The notes: generated by a model not told the origin, from the letters alone. Shown: positions 30,176 through 38,098, numbered from the stretch's first letter. The stretch: DNA of 51,931 nt from Macrococcus capreoli (GCF_025628935.1 NZ_JAOTIS010000016.1:1-51931), one strand, 5' to 3'. A program made the numbers and translations.

Positions 30176-30292
30176 GAGGCTGTTTTCAATGCGTCCAGGA
30201 CCGAACAAACTGGAACTAATCCCAAGAAATCGCTCTTTGATTTCGATGGGATTGGTGAAGTTTGACGAGGTCCTGCATTGAAAACGCCGTTT
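30176..30292 (+). repeat. Long-hairpin repeat, intact copy A (nested)
   Basis: Starts GAGGCTGT and ends ACGCCGTTT. The arms pair: TTTCAATGC with GCATTGAAA, bulge GTCC, AGGACC with GGTCCT, CAAACT with AGTTTG, a GGA/GA internal loop, CTAATCCCA with TGGGATTGG (one wobble-free run), and AAATC with GATTT around GCTCTTT. From GAGG to AACGCC is 107 bases, exactly as in copies B and C. Confidence 0.9.
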
Positions 30293-30326
30293 AGACGCAA
30301 GCAAACTGGAAACAAAGCCGAAAAAT
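30293..30326 (+). repeat. Right fragment of interrupted copy F, truncated
   Basis: AGACGCAAGCAAACTGGA and the next 16 bases match positions 22-55 of copy B with few changes, then stop at AAAAAT where the ytpP terminator begins. Together with 30157-30175 it forms one older copy split by copy A. Confidence 0.8.
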
Positions 30327-30360
30327 ATCCCTATAAAATCAATTTCAATTTTACAGGGAT
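30327..30360 (-). terminator. Terminator of the ytpP-like gene
   Basis: ATCCCTATAAAAT (30327-30339) pairs with ATTTTACAGGGAT (30348-30360), 12 of 13 bp, followed on the minus strand by ATTTTT contributed by the truncated repeat. Confidence 0.8.
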
Positions 30361-30368
30361 AATATAAA

Positions 30369-30680
30369 TTATAATGATTGAATAAACTCATTCACTTGTT
30401 CTTTCGTTTTTCTATCTTTCGATACAAATCGTCCAATTACTTCAGCATCTTTAAACGCGATAAAGCTAGGAATACCCATCACTTCATATGCAACTGCTAA
30501 ATCAATAAATTCATCTCTATCTACAGAAATAAACTGATAATTACTATTTTCCTGTTCTATTTCCGGCATTAATGAATCTATGAAATGACAATCTGGACAC
30601 CATGTTGCAGTAAACATTGCAATCGTTGGTGATTGAATTGCTTCTTTAAACATTTCTACTGATTCTATTTTTTTCATCAT
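30369..30680 (-). CDS. Thioredoxin-like protein (YtpP type)
   Basis: 103-residue cytoplasmic thioredoxin fold. The redox motif is TWCPDCHFI (Cys-Pro-Asp-Cys, near residue 27) and the cis-proline loop is EVMGIPSFIAF. CPDC instead of the general CGPC places it with the YtpP group. Its ribosome site GGAGG is made of the last codons of the upstream PfoR-like gene, and the two are separated by one base, so translation is coupled. A terminator follows. Its partner is unknown. Confidence 0.88.
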   Translation of the reverse strand: MMKKIESVEMFKEAIQSPTIAMFTATWCPDCHFIDSLMPEIEQENSNYQFISVDRDEFIDLAVAYEVMGIPSFIAFKDAEVIGRFVSKDRKTKEQVNEFIQSL

Positions 30681-30681
30681 G

Positions 30682-31680
30682 CTAACCTCCAGTTTTTATC
30701 GTTTGTTCACCCGGCTTAATAATATTTGCTCGGCTCATCACTATATATACAATATAACTGATTACACCTGGTAAAAGGAAATGAAACAAACCAATTTGAA
30801 GCCATGTAGTCATATTGCTTCCCATCGTCTTTATCGTCATAATTTGTCCAACAAATCCACTCGTCCCCATGCCTGCGCCAGCTGCTACATTTTTCATTGG
30901 CCAGAGCATTGTCATTATAGGTGCAACGATAATACTTGCAATTACAGGTGGAACTAATATAAACGGTCTTACCAAATAATTCGGGATTTGAATCTTACTT
31001 GTACCAATGCCGTGTGCAATTAAACCTTGTAAACCATTATCTTTATAACTTGTCACTGCAAATCCAATCATATGACAACAACATCCAATCGTCGCAGCAG
31101 CTGCAGCAGTACCATTAATACCAAGCATTAATGCAAGTGCAGCACTTGATATTGGACTTGATAACGTTAATCCGAAAATAAGTGATACGAGAATCCCCAT
31201 TAATAACGGCTGTTGTTCAGTGGCAAATGTAATAAAGTCTCCGAGTGATAACATGAAAGATTGTATGAAAGGACCTACAAGTTTCGCTATCAAACCACCG
31301 ATTATTAATGTTAATAATGGTGTTAATATAATATCAATTTTTGTTTTCGCACTATAAAACCTACCGAGTTCAGCAGTCGCTAAACTAACAACATATGTTC
31401 CGGCTGCACCGCCTAGTTCATAACCATACATACCTGTGACTGCACTTGAAAATATCACCATTGGTTTAGCACCAAGTCCAAACGCAACTGCTACCCCTAC
31501 ATCTGCACCTGTATATTGTTTCGCTAACTTACCTATTTCAATCAACATTGATGTATCAATAAATGGTTTAAGCTCTGTTCCTAACGTTTCTAATATAAGA
31601 CCAATAATTAATGAACAAAATAAACCTAACGCCATATAGCTCATACCATCAACGAACCATCGTTTTAATAAGACTTTCAA
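30682..31680 (-). CDS. PfoR-type PTS EIIC-like membrane protein
   Basis: 332-residue polytopic protein (about nine hydrophobic segments) of the PTS_EIIC_2/PfoR family, named after a Clostridium perfringens haemolysin regulator. It lacks EIIA and EIIB domains, so transport by phosphorylation is not evident. Glycine-rich family segments include FGLGAKPMVIFSSAVTG and LTLSSPISSAALALMLG. A Cys-Cys-Cys-His cluster (TIGCCCHMIG) lies in a predicted membrane or loop region. The start is TTG at 31680, 6 nt after AAGGGGAT. It forms a coupled pair with the thioredoxin-like gene. Confidence 0.8.
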   Translation of the reverse strand: MKVLLKRWFVDGMSYMALGLFCSLIIGLILETLGTELKPFIDTSMLIEIGKLAKQYTGADVGVAVAFGLGAKPMVIFSSAVTGMYGYELGGAAGTYVVSLATAELGRFYSAKTKIDIILTPLLTLIIGGLIAKLVGPFIQSFMLSLGDFITFATEQQPLLMGILVSLIFGLTLSSPISSAALALMLGINGTAAAAATIGCCCHMIGFAVTSYKDNGLQGLIAHGIGTSKIQIPNYLVRPFILVPPVIASIIVAPIMTMLWPMKNVAAGAGMGTSGFVGQIMTIKTMGSNMTTWLQIGLFHFLLPGVISYIVYIVMSRANIIKPGEQTIKTGG

Positions 31681-31796
31681 TATGTCATCCCCTTTTTTCT
31701 CATTTCCATCATAATAGCATATTCATATTTTTTTCTGAATACTTAATTTTTTAATAATCGGGATGAAATTAATAATGGATATTATTTAGTGATGTC

Positions 31797-32030
31797 AGTG
31801 AGCTGCAAACCATTCTTCCGGCTCACTCATGACTCAAATCAACCTCGAGTGAGCTGCAAACCATTCTTCCGGCTCACTCATGACTCAAATCAACCTCGAG
31901 TGAGCTGCAAACCATTCTTCCGGCTCACTCATGACTCAAATCAACCTCGAGTGAGCTGCAAACTATTCTTCCGGCTCACTCATGACTCAAATCAACCTCG
32001 AGTGAGCGATATTTAACATTATCGCTCACC
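31797..32030. repeat. Tandem array of 51-bp hairpin units, four copies plus a variant end
   Basis: Units begin at 31797, 31848, 31899 and 31950. Units 1-3 are nearly identical; unit 4 has one C-to-T change in its loop. Each holds GAGTGAGC and GCTCACTC (8-bp stem, 17-nt loop) and a CTCGAG at each junction. The fifth element (32001-32030) keeps the GTGAGC arms but has a new loop and a 10-bp stem, GTGAGCGATA with TATCGCTCAC. Confidence 0.95.
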
Positions 32031-32050
32031 CACCAATCAACATTAACACT

Positions 32051-32093
32051 AAAAAAATGCGCTCACTTGGCATCAATTAGCCAAGCAAGCGCA
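32051..32093 (-). terminator. Terminator of the amino-acid ABC operon
   Basis: TGCGCT..CTTGGC (32058-32071) pairs with GCCAAG..AGCGCA (32080-32093) around an 8-nt loop with a CA/CA internal loop, followed on the minus strand by seven T. Confidence 0.9.
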
Positions 32094-32099
32094 ATATAT

Positions 32100-32828
32100 T
32101 TATATTGATAAAATATTTAAAAATCTTCTTAAATGTTCAGATTTAGGATTCGTAAATATTTGTTCTGGATGATCGATTTCTTCTATACGTCCATCATGAA
32201 TAAATGCAACTTTATCTGCTACACTTCTGGCAAATGCCATTTCATGTGTCACAATCACCATCGTCATACCTTCATCACGTAATCCTTTAATAACTTTCAA
32301 TACTTCCTGAACTAATTCCGGATCAAGTGCAGAGGTCGGTTCATCAAATAACATGACTTTCGGATTCATCGCAAGTGCTCTTGCAATACCGACACGTTGT
32401 TGCTGACCTCCTGATAATGAAACTGGATATTGATCTTTTACATGAAGTAAATCAACTTTCTCAAGTAAATTTAATGCAACTTGTTCTGCTTCAGGCTTTT
32501 TCATCCCTTTCACTTGAACAAGACCTTCCATTACATTTTCAATTGCCGTCATATGCGGGAACAATTGAAAGTTTTGAAATACCATACCTGTCTTCTTACG
32601 TACATCAATTTGTGACTTCTTATCTTGAGCAGTATATGACACACCGTCAACTGTAACCGTTCCTGAAGTTGGTATTTCTAAGGCGTTCATCGTACGTAAT
32701 AAAGTTGTCTTCCCAGAACCACTACGGCCAATTAGTACAACAACTTCCCCATTACTAACTTCTAAATCGATATCCTTTAATACTGTTTTGTCACCAAATT
32801 GTTTCACTAAATTTTGAATTGAAATCAT
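32100..32828 (-). CDS. Polar amino acid ABC transporter, ATPase
   Basis: 242-residue GlnQ/HisP-type ATPase that drives import. Walker [16 protein letters not shown] near residue 33, signature [16 protein letters not shown] near 137, Walker [15 protein letters not shown], and the H-loop [10 protein letters not shown]. It is the last of three genes; its ATG overlaps the permease stop by 4 nt. A terminator follows at once. The substrate (cystine, glutamine, arginine or other) cannot be decided from the ATPase. Confidence 0.93.
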   Translation of the reverse strand: MISIQNLVKQFGDKTVLKDIDLEVSNGEVVVLIGRSGSGKTTLLRTMNALEIPTSGTVTVDGVSYTAQDKKSQIDVRKKTGMVFQNFQLFPHMTAIENVMEGLVQVKGMKKPEAEQVALNLLEKVDLLHVKDQYPVSLSGGQQQRVGIARALAMNPKVMLFDEPTSALDPELVQEVLKVIKGLRDEGMTMVIVTHEMAFARSVADKVAFIHDGRIEEIDHPEQIFTNPKSEHLRRFLNILSI

Positions 32829-33544
32829 CGTTGATACTTCCTTTCAACTCTTGATTCATAAATACCTTGAATTACAGATACGATAAAACATACGACCCAG
32901 TACATTATCGCAACCAGTGTATAAATTGATAAAAATTCATAAGTCGTAGAAGCTACTTGCTGGGCATTTCTAAACATTTCTGCAACTAAAATATATCCTA
33001 AAAGTGATGTATCTTTAATTAAGCTCAAGAAAGTATTGCCTAAAGCGGGTGTAGCCGTACGGATCGCTTGAGGTAAAATAATACGCTGCATCGTTTGTTT
33101 ATGACTCATACCGATGGAATATGCAGCTTCTGTTTGCCCGTGTGGCACAGATAATATACCACCACGAATTATTTCAGAACCATATGCACCTACATTTAAG
33201 CTCAGTGATATAGTCGCTGCTGTAATAGATCCGAGTTTAAATGCCTGATCCGGATCTCCTGTAATCAGACGGCCGATTTCAGGAATACCGAAGAAGATGA
33301 TAAACATCTGTACAAGCATTGGTGTTCCTCGGAAGATTGATACGTAAATACGTGCTGGAATACGCAATATCTTTTTGTTCGAAATTCGTGCTAACGCTGT
33401 AAAGATTGCAATAATAAATCCTAGTATAAACGTAACAATCGCAATTGGAATCGAATATTTGACTAAACCCCAAAGCATTGGCTCAAAAGCTTGAGCCGCC
33501 GCATTCAGGGCATGTGACATTTCTTCATTAAGGACGAGTGACAT
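32825..33544 (-). CDS. Polar amino acid ABC transporter, permease
   Basis: HisM/GlnP-type permease with about five membrane helices and the EAA-loop variant [23 protein letters not shown]. The start is uncertain: ATG at 33544 (239 residues), ATG at 33520, or a GTG at 33565; none has a strong ribosome site, and all lie at or inside the 3' end of the binding-protein gene, suggesting translational coupling. I use 33544. A single permease subunit probably dimerises, since no second permease gene is present. Confidence 0.88.
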   Translation of the reverse strand: MSLVLNEEMSHALNAAAQAFEPMLWGLVKYSIPIAIVTFILGFIIAIFTALARISNKKILRIPARIYVSIFRGTPMLVQMFIIFFGIPEIGRLITGDPDQAFKLGSITAATISLSLNVGAYGSEIIRGGILSVPHGQTEAAYSIGMSHKQTMQRIILPQAIRTATPALGNTFLSLIKDTSLLGYILVAEMFRNAQQVASTTYEFLSIYTLVAIMYWVVCFIVSVIQGIYESRVERKYQR

Positions 33545-34292
33545 CTTCACCGAACCATTTTTCACTAATTTTTTTCATTGTACCGTCTTTTTGTAAAGCA
33601 TCAATCGCTTTATCGAAATCTTTAATTACTTTTTCATCTGTTTTCTTTGTAAATACAAATCCTGATTGTGTTTTTTCTGCATTGCCTTCTACAATTTTGA
33701 TATCAGCATTTTTCTTTTGTTTTAAATAATCTAATACAGAAATTTTATCGTTAAATGTACCTTCAACACGGTTTGATAATACCATTTCCATCGCTTGGTT
33801 AAATCCTTCTACTGCAGTAACTTTAGCACCTTTTTCTTTCGCTAACTTACCATAGTTTGAAGTTAATGTTTGCGCTAAATCTTTACCTTTAACATCATCA
33901 AACGATTTAATATCTGAGTTTTTACGTGTTACTAATACACCTTTTGTGTATGTATATGGTTTTGAGAAGTTATATTTTTTCTTACGATCTGCATCCATAC
34001 CGACTTGGTTGGCAATTGTATCAAAACGACCTGAATTTAAACCAGAGAACATTGAATCCCATTGTGTTTCAACAAATTTCACTTTGTATCCAGCTTTTTT
34101 TGCAACTGCTTCTGCAATTTCAATATCAAACCCTGTCAATTTGTTGTCTTTGTCATGGAACGTAAATGGTGCGTATGTTCCTTCTGTACCAATCGTAATT
34201 TCTTTTGCGTTATCTTTTTTATCTGTGCTATTGTTACCACATGCTGTAAGGACAAACAATGCTGCAAAAATAATTGCTAATATTTTTTTCAT
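33528..34292 (-). CDS. Amino acid ABC transporter, substrate-binding lipoprotein
   Basis: 254-residue SBP_bac_3 family lipoprotein anchored outside the membrane. Signal peptide with lipobox LTAC (Cys about residue 18), then GTEGTYAPFTFHDKDNKLTGFD, a hallmark of the family (core TYAPFTFHD), and GLNSGRFDTIANQVG. Start ATG at 34292 is 7 nt after AGGAGA; the upstream in-frame start is rejected. First gene of the three-gene operon. Features resemble cystine-binding TcyA/YckB-like proteins, but ligand is not proven. Confidence 0.9.
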   Translation of the reverse strand: MKKILAIIFAALFVLTACGNNSTDKKDNAKEITIGTEGTYAPFTFHDKDNKLTGFDIEIAEAVAKKAGYKVKFVETQWDSMFSGLNSGRFDTIANQVGMDADRKKKYNFSKPYTYTKGVLVTRKNSDIKSFDDVKGKDLAQTLTSNYGKLAKEKGAKVTAVEGFNQAMEMVLSNRVEGTFNDKISVLDYLKQKKNADIKIVEGNAEKTQSGFVFTKKTDEKVIKDFDKAIDALQKDGTMKKISEKWFGEDVTRP

Positions 34293-34383
34293 TTTCCATT
34301 CTCCTATTCTTATCAATTTACTCGGAATAGGTTTTATTTTAAAGCATTTTTATTTTAAGTCAACAAAAACATGCCGTTATTAC

Positions 34384-34421
34384 AAAAAAGATGAGACATA
34401 TTCATTTATATGCCTCATCTT
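34384..34421 (-). terminator. Terminator of the M42 peptidase gene
   Basis: AAGATGAGaCATAT pairs with ATATGcCTCATCTT around TCATTT, followed on the minus strand by TTTTTT. Confidence 0.85.
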
Positions 34422-34426
34422 CCAAT

Positions 34427-35491
34427 TTAATTCAACTTTAAATATTCAATGCGTTCGTCATTCGTTGCTTGTAGTAACGCCATTAATCCGTCACGTGCTG
34501 CATAATAATCTCGAATATCAAATATCGTATGATTAGAATGAATGTAGCGTGCTGGTACGCCAATCACTGCAGTTGGAATGCCTTGTAAAGCCGTATGAAT
34601 CACACCGCCATCCGTACCTCCTGGTGACGTATAATACTGGTGTTGAATATTATTAGCCTCATACGTCTCAAGGAGCCATTGTTTAAATGATGGCTTCAAA
34701 ATCATCGTACGGTCAATAATACGCACTAATGTCCCTTCTCCAAGTTTACCATTGGCATTACTTCCTGCTGTGTCATTTGCTGGTGAACAGTCCACAACAA
34801 ATGCTAAGTCTGGTTGAATCATATTAGCAGATGGTCCAGCACCACGTAATCCCACTTCTTCCTGGACATTTGCACCGACATATAAGTCGAAAGGTAATGC
34901 TTTATCTTTTAATTGTTCAAATAAATCAATAATAATCGTACAACCGTAGCGATTATCCCACGCTTTGCATAAAAATCTATTCGCGGTTAACTGCTCAAAG
35001 TCAACTGCCGGTACGATTGAGTCACCTACATGAATACCCATTTCAAGCACTTCTTCTTTTGTTTCAGCACCGACATCTAATAACATATCTTTTATTTGAG
35101 GTGTTGCTTCTTTACCCGTTCTAAAATGTGCCGGCACACTGCCGATAACACCACTATATTGTTTATTATCACGCGTTAATACTTTCATTTTTTGTGCTTG
35201 TAATACATCGGCTGGCCAGCCTCCGATTTCAGTAAATTTGAGCAATCCTTTATCCGTAATATCCGTTACCATAAATCCAACTTCATCCATATGAGCTGCA
35301 ATCATAACACGCTTTGCATTAGCTTGTTTAGATTTTTTTAAGAAGAATACGCCACCTAAACCGTCCTGTAATACTTCATCAGCAAGTGGAGATAATCTTT
35401 CAATTAAATAGTCACGCACTAAACGCTCATGACCTGGTGCCCCGTGTAATTCTGTTAAAGTTTTTATTGTATTGAATAGTTGTTCTGTCAT
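34427..35491 (-). CDS. M42 family metallo-aminopeptidase
   Basis: 354-residue dinuclear zinc or cobalt peptidase (glutamyl aminopeptidase/endoglucanase-like, YtoP type), cytoplasmic, probably a dodecamer as in the family. Metal ligands and catalytic residues are in IAAHMDEVGFMV, KAWDNRYGC, NVQEEVGLRGAG, VDCSPAND and RYIHSNHT. The loop SPGGTDGGVIH also matches. Single gene divergent from the PepSY gene. Preferred N-terminal residue is not visible. Confidence 0.92.
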   Translation of the reverse strand: MTEQLFNTIKTLTELHGAPGHERLVRDYLIERLSPLADEVLQDGLGGVFFLKKSKQANAKRVMIAAHMDEVGFMVTDITDKGLLKFTEIGGWPADVLQAQKMKVLTRDNKQYSGVIGSVPAHFRTGKEATPQIKDMLLDVGAETKEEVLEMGIHVGDSIVPAVDFEQLTANRFLCKAWDNRYGCTIIIDLFEQLKDKALPFDLYVGANVQEEVGLRGAGPSANMIQPDLAFVVDCSPANDTAGSNANGKLGEGTLVRIIDRTMILKPSFKQWLLETYEANNIQHQYYTSPGGTDGGVIHTALQGIPTAVIGVPARYIHSNHTIFDIRDYYAARDGLMALLQATNDERIEYLKLN

Positions 35492-35578
35492 GTTATTTAC
35501 TCCTTATGGTAGAATATAATCAATATAAATGAAACGCATGCATACTACATCACACATTTCAATGAGAGGAATCATTAT

Positions 35579-35863
35579 ATGAAAAAATATCAAATCATTA
35601 TTCCGATTGCTGTTATTACAGGTATAACGTTATACCAATTAAGATCTCATATCGCGATGAAAAATCCAGAATATTTATTAAAAACAATTGTTAGTCAATA
35701 TGAAAATGTTACGGGTTCAGTGATTATTTATGAACCTGAAAAACAAGAAAAATTTGGTCAAATCACACACATTTACCGCGGTATTATCAATACAACTGAT
35801 AAAGACTTTGAATTTACAGTTGATGCCTATACGGGCGATTTGATTGATACGAAAGAAATATAG
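35579..35863 (+). CDS. Small PepSY-like membrane protein
   Basis: 94 residues: N-terminal membrane helix (IIIPIAVITGITLYQL, residues 6-21) followed by a compact domain outside the membrane ending YRGIINTTDKDFEFTVDAYTGDL, where DAYTGD is the PepSY-type ending. Ribosome site GAGAGGA before the ATG. The gene ends TAG, whose G is also the first base of hairpin repeat copy B. Function unknown; PepSY domains often modulate peptidases, and an M42 peptidase gene is divergent next door. Confidence 0.75.
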   Translation: MKKYQIIIPIAVITGITLYQLRSHIAMKNPEYLLKTIVSQYENVTGSVIIYEPEKQEKFGQITHIYRGIINTTDKDFEFTVDAYTGDLIDTKEI

Positions 35864-35986
35864 AGGCTGTCGAACGGGCGATAAGACGCAAGTAAACTGG
35901 AGACAAAGCTGAAAAATCGCTTTTTGATTTTGATAGATTTGTCGAAGTTTATCATGCGTCTGCCCGTGAGACGCCGTTTAATCCGA
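35863..35986 (+). repeat. Long-hairpin repeat, intact copy B
   Basis: 124 bp. Conserved ends GAGGCTGTC and ACGCCGTTTAATCCGA. Arms: ACGGGC with GCCCGT, bulge GATA, AGACGC with GCGTCT, TAAACT with AGTTTA, a GGA/GA internal loop, GACAAA with TTTGTC, and AAATC with GATTT around GCTTTTT. It starts inside the TAG stop of the PepSY gene. Confidence 0.95.
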
Positions 35987-36110
35987 GAGGCTGTCGACAA
36001 AGCGATTAGGCACGAGCAAACTGGAAGCAATCATAATAAATCGTACTTTGATTTCGTAATGATTGCTGAAGTTTGTCAAGTGACTGCTTTGGAAACGCCG
36101 TTTAATCCGA
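35987..36110 (+). repeat. Long-hairpin repeat, intact copy C
   Basis: 124 bp directly following copy B, with the same ends. Its arms differ: CAAAGC with GCTTTG, bulge GATT, AGGCAC with GTGACT (one mismatch), CAAACT with AGTTTG, AGCAATCAT with ATGATTGCT, and AAATC with GATTT around GTACTTT. Length and every block position equal those of copy B. Confidence 0.95.
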
Positions 36111-36140
36111 GAGGCTGTCGAACGGGTGATAATACCCGTT
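36111..36140 (+). repeat. Long-hairpin repeat stub, copy D
   Basis: GAGGCTGTCGAACGGGTGATA followed directly by ATACCCGTT would be one run; in parts: GAGGCTGTC, arm AACGGGT, bulge GATA, then AT and arm ACCCGTT. The inner helices are missing, leaving a simple hairpin. Position is exactly 124 bases after copy C. It touches the last codon of the convergent PLP enzyme gene. Confidence 0.85.
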
Positions 36141-37345
36141 TATATTTCAGCCCTCTCTTCCTGTTGTGCTTTTAAATAATCAAATGAACGTTGAATACGT
36201 TCTAATCCTTCTAATAATTTTTCTTCACTACATGCCACATTAAACCTAAAATGCGTACTTGCTGAAAGTTCAAATGTATTCCCAATTCCTGTTGCAATCT
36301 TCCCGACATTTTGTAATGCATCCTGCACTTCAATTTCATTAAATCCACTTTTCGCAAAGTCTATCCATGCTAAAAATGTAGCATCAGGCTTCTGGAAGAA
36401 TAAACAATCCGATAAATGATCTGCAATGTAATCTTCCACTATGGTCATATTATTATCGATATGCGCATTTAATTCATCCAGCCAGTCTGCACATTCTAAA
36501 TAAGCGGTCTTAATCACCGTCAATGCAACAAGGTTCACTGCTGCAAGTCCGTACACTGACATCACTTTCGTATTGATTGTTTCACTCATAAATTTATCTT
36601 TCGTAATAAAATACGCATGCGGTATCCCAGAAATATTAAAGCTTTTCCCTAAACACGTTGTCACAAGCATATGGTCGTACTCGTGCATAAATTGCGCAAG
36701 TGTCACGTGCTGCCCGCGTCGCACAAAATCCATATGAATTTCATCTGAAATAATATACACGTCGTATTTTTTACAAATTTCAATAATCTTTAATATCTCC
36801 TGCTCAGAAAAAACTTTTCCAGTCGGATTATGTGGATTACATAATAAAAATACTTTATTTTGCGGCATTTGACATAAATACTCAAACTGAACAAAATCCA
36901 TCGTATATTCATAACCATCATAAAAAAGTTCATTCTCAACAATCATACGATGATTCCCTTGAATGAGCTGAATAAAGTTATGATACGCCGGTGTGTTCAA
37001 AATCACACCATCACCTTCGTTTGTTAACAGTCTTATCGCTTCTGTAATCGTAAATAACACTGATGGTGCATAACTTAAATCTTGCTTTAATACGTTTGTA
37101 TTAAAGCGCGTCTTAAACCAATGTCTAATCGGCGTATAAAAATTATCGTTTTTCCAGTTGGTATATCCAAACACGCCGTGCGTCAAACGATCAGCAATCG
37201 CCTGCGTAACTTTCTCTGGTGTCTTAATGTCCATATCTGCAATCCAGAATGGCATTAAATCACGACGACCATAAATTAAAGGCAACATTTCAGTTTGTAC
37301 AGCATTTGTATTCAAACGGTTAATCGTCTCATTAAATTGATACAT
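36140..37345 (-). CDS. MalY/PatB-type PLP-dependent C-S lyase or aminotransferase
   Basis: 401-residue fold-type I PLP enzyme of the MalY/PatB group, expected to act as a cystathionine/cysteine beta-lyase. The N-terminal RRDLMPFWIADMDIKTPEKV, LCNPHNPTGKVFS, IISDEIHMDFV and the PLP-lysine loop CLGKSFNISGIP are all present. Class members also include general aminotransferases, so the reaction is inferred. Single gene, start ATG at 37345. The 3' end meets the hairpin repeat stub D. Confidence 0.88.
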   Translation of the reverse strand: MYQFNETINRLNTNAVQTEMLPLIYGRRDLMPFWIADMDIKTPEKVTQAIADRLTHGVFGYTNWKNDNFYTPIRHWFKTRFNTNVLKQDLSYAPSVLFTITEAIRLLTNEGDGVILNTPAYHNFIQLIQGNHRMIVENELFYDGYEYTMDFVQFEYLCQMPQNKVFLLCNPHNPTGKVFSEQEILKIIEICKKYDVYIISDEIHMDFVRRGQHVTLAQFMHEYDHMLVTTCLGKSFNISGIPHAYFITKDKFMSETINTKVMSVYGLAAVNLVALTVIKTAYLECADWLDELNAHIDNNMTIVEDYIADHLSDCLFFQKPDATFLAWIDFAKSGFNEIEVQDALQNVGKIATGIGNTFELSASTHFRFNVACSEEKLLEGLERIQRSFDYLKAQQEERAEI

Positions 37346-37400
37346 AGCATCCTCCGCGTTCAGTAAATTTTCCCATTACTTTCAGTCTACACTAAACACA

Positions 37401-37437
37401 CGATAAAAAAAAGATGAGACCCGTTGTCTCATCTTTT
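37401..37437 (-). terminator. Terminator after trmB
   Basis: AAAAGATGAGAC (37409-37420) and GTCTCATCTTTT (37426-37437) pair perfectly over 12 bp with a 5-nt loop, followed by T-run on the minus strand. Confidence 0.9.
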
Positions 37438-37449
37438 AAAAGTACGCAA

Positions 37450-38085
37450 TTATTTAAATGTTGCTTCTAAACGATTAATTCTAAATCCTTTAGCCGAAAA
37501 TTTCTGTTCATATTCGGTCTTAATATTATCAGCAGGTTCATTTTCATGTAAATTTAAATTAATGTTTTTAAGCTTCATACCAAACTGACTCATACTTTCA
37601 ATTGAATATTCAAATAAACCTTGATTATCCGTCTTAAAATGAATTTCGCCGTCTTCTTTCAATATCGTTTGATATACTTTTAAGAAGTTCTCATGTGTTA
37701 AGCGGCGCTTTGCATGACGCGTCTTTGGCCATGGATCAGAGAAGTTTAAATAGACACGATCAATTTCACCCGGATTAAAAATTTCAGTCAATTTCTCTGC
37801 ATCAACGGTTAACAGACGTAAATTTTTTATATTCTGTTCAATCGCTTTCTCAACGATACGAATCATGACATTCTTATCACGTTCGATACCGATGTAATTA
37901 ATATCAGGATTAGCCTTTGCCATCTCAGTAATAAAACGTCCCATACCACTACCAACTTCAATATGAATCGGTTGCTCCGTTTCAAACCATGATGTGATAT
38001 TGTCTTTTTGAGATAAGTCGATACTGACAATATCTTTATGCGCGAGCAAATAGTCTTCTGCCCACGGCTTATTTCGCATTCTCAT
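37450..38085 (-). CDS. trmB: tRNA (guanine-N7)-methyltransferase
   Basis: Methylates G46 of tRNA using SAM. 211 residues. SAM loop IHIEVGSGMGRFITEMA near residue 41, IGIERDKNVMIR, and the TrmB signature LNFSDPWPKTRHAKRRLTH (catalytic Asp/Pro-Trp-Pro region), plus FKTDNQGLFEY. 13 bases after the kinase-like gene, so the two form an operon ended by a perfect hairpin. Confidence 0.96.
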   Translation of the reverse strand: MRMRNKPWAEDYLLAHKDIVSIDLSQKDNITSWFETEQPIHIEVGSGMGRFITEMAKANPDINYIGIERDKNVMIRIVEKAIEQNIKNLRLLTVDAEKLTEIFNPGEIDRVYLNFSDPWPKTRHAKRRLTHENFLKVYQTILKEDGEIHFKTDNQGLFEYSIESMSQFGMKLKNINLNLHENEPADNIKTEYEQKFSAKGFRINRLEATFK

Positions 38086-38098
38086 TTATGTTACTCCT

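Larger units (their letters stand above)
31681..32099. other. Intergenic region holding a tandem hairpin array
   Basis: About 420 bases without a credible gene. It contains an AT-rich stretch (31681-31796), the 51-bp repeat array, and the ABC operon terminator. The 75-codon frame across the array exists because 51 is divisible by three; no ribosome site precedes it. Confidence 0.75.

Noticed and set aside
31789-32016. 75-codon frame with 17-residue repeats over the 51-bp array
   Set aside because: The frame stays open only because the period is divisible by three; no ribosome site or promoter precedes it, and the hairpin symmetry explains the repeats better.
31797-32030. CRISPR array
   Set aside because: Repeat and interval are both conserved, there are no unique spacers, and no cas gene is in the window.
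30157-36140. Integron attC sites or IS200/IS605-associated REP elements as explanation of the long hairpins
   Set aside because: Conserved loops with variable paired arms recall attC sites, but there are no cassette genes, no GTT-type core sites and no integrase or TnpA/RAYT gene in the window; kept only as an analogy.
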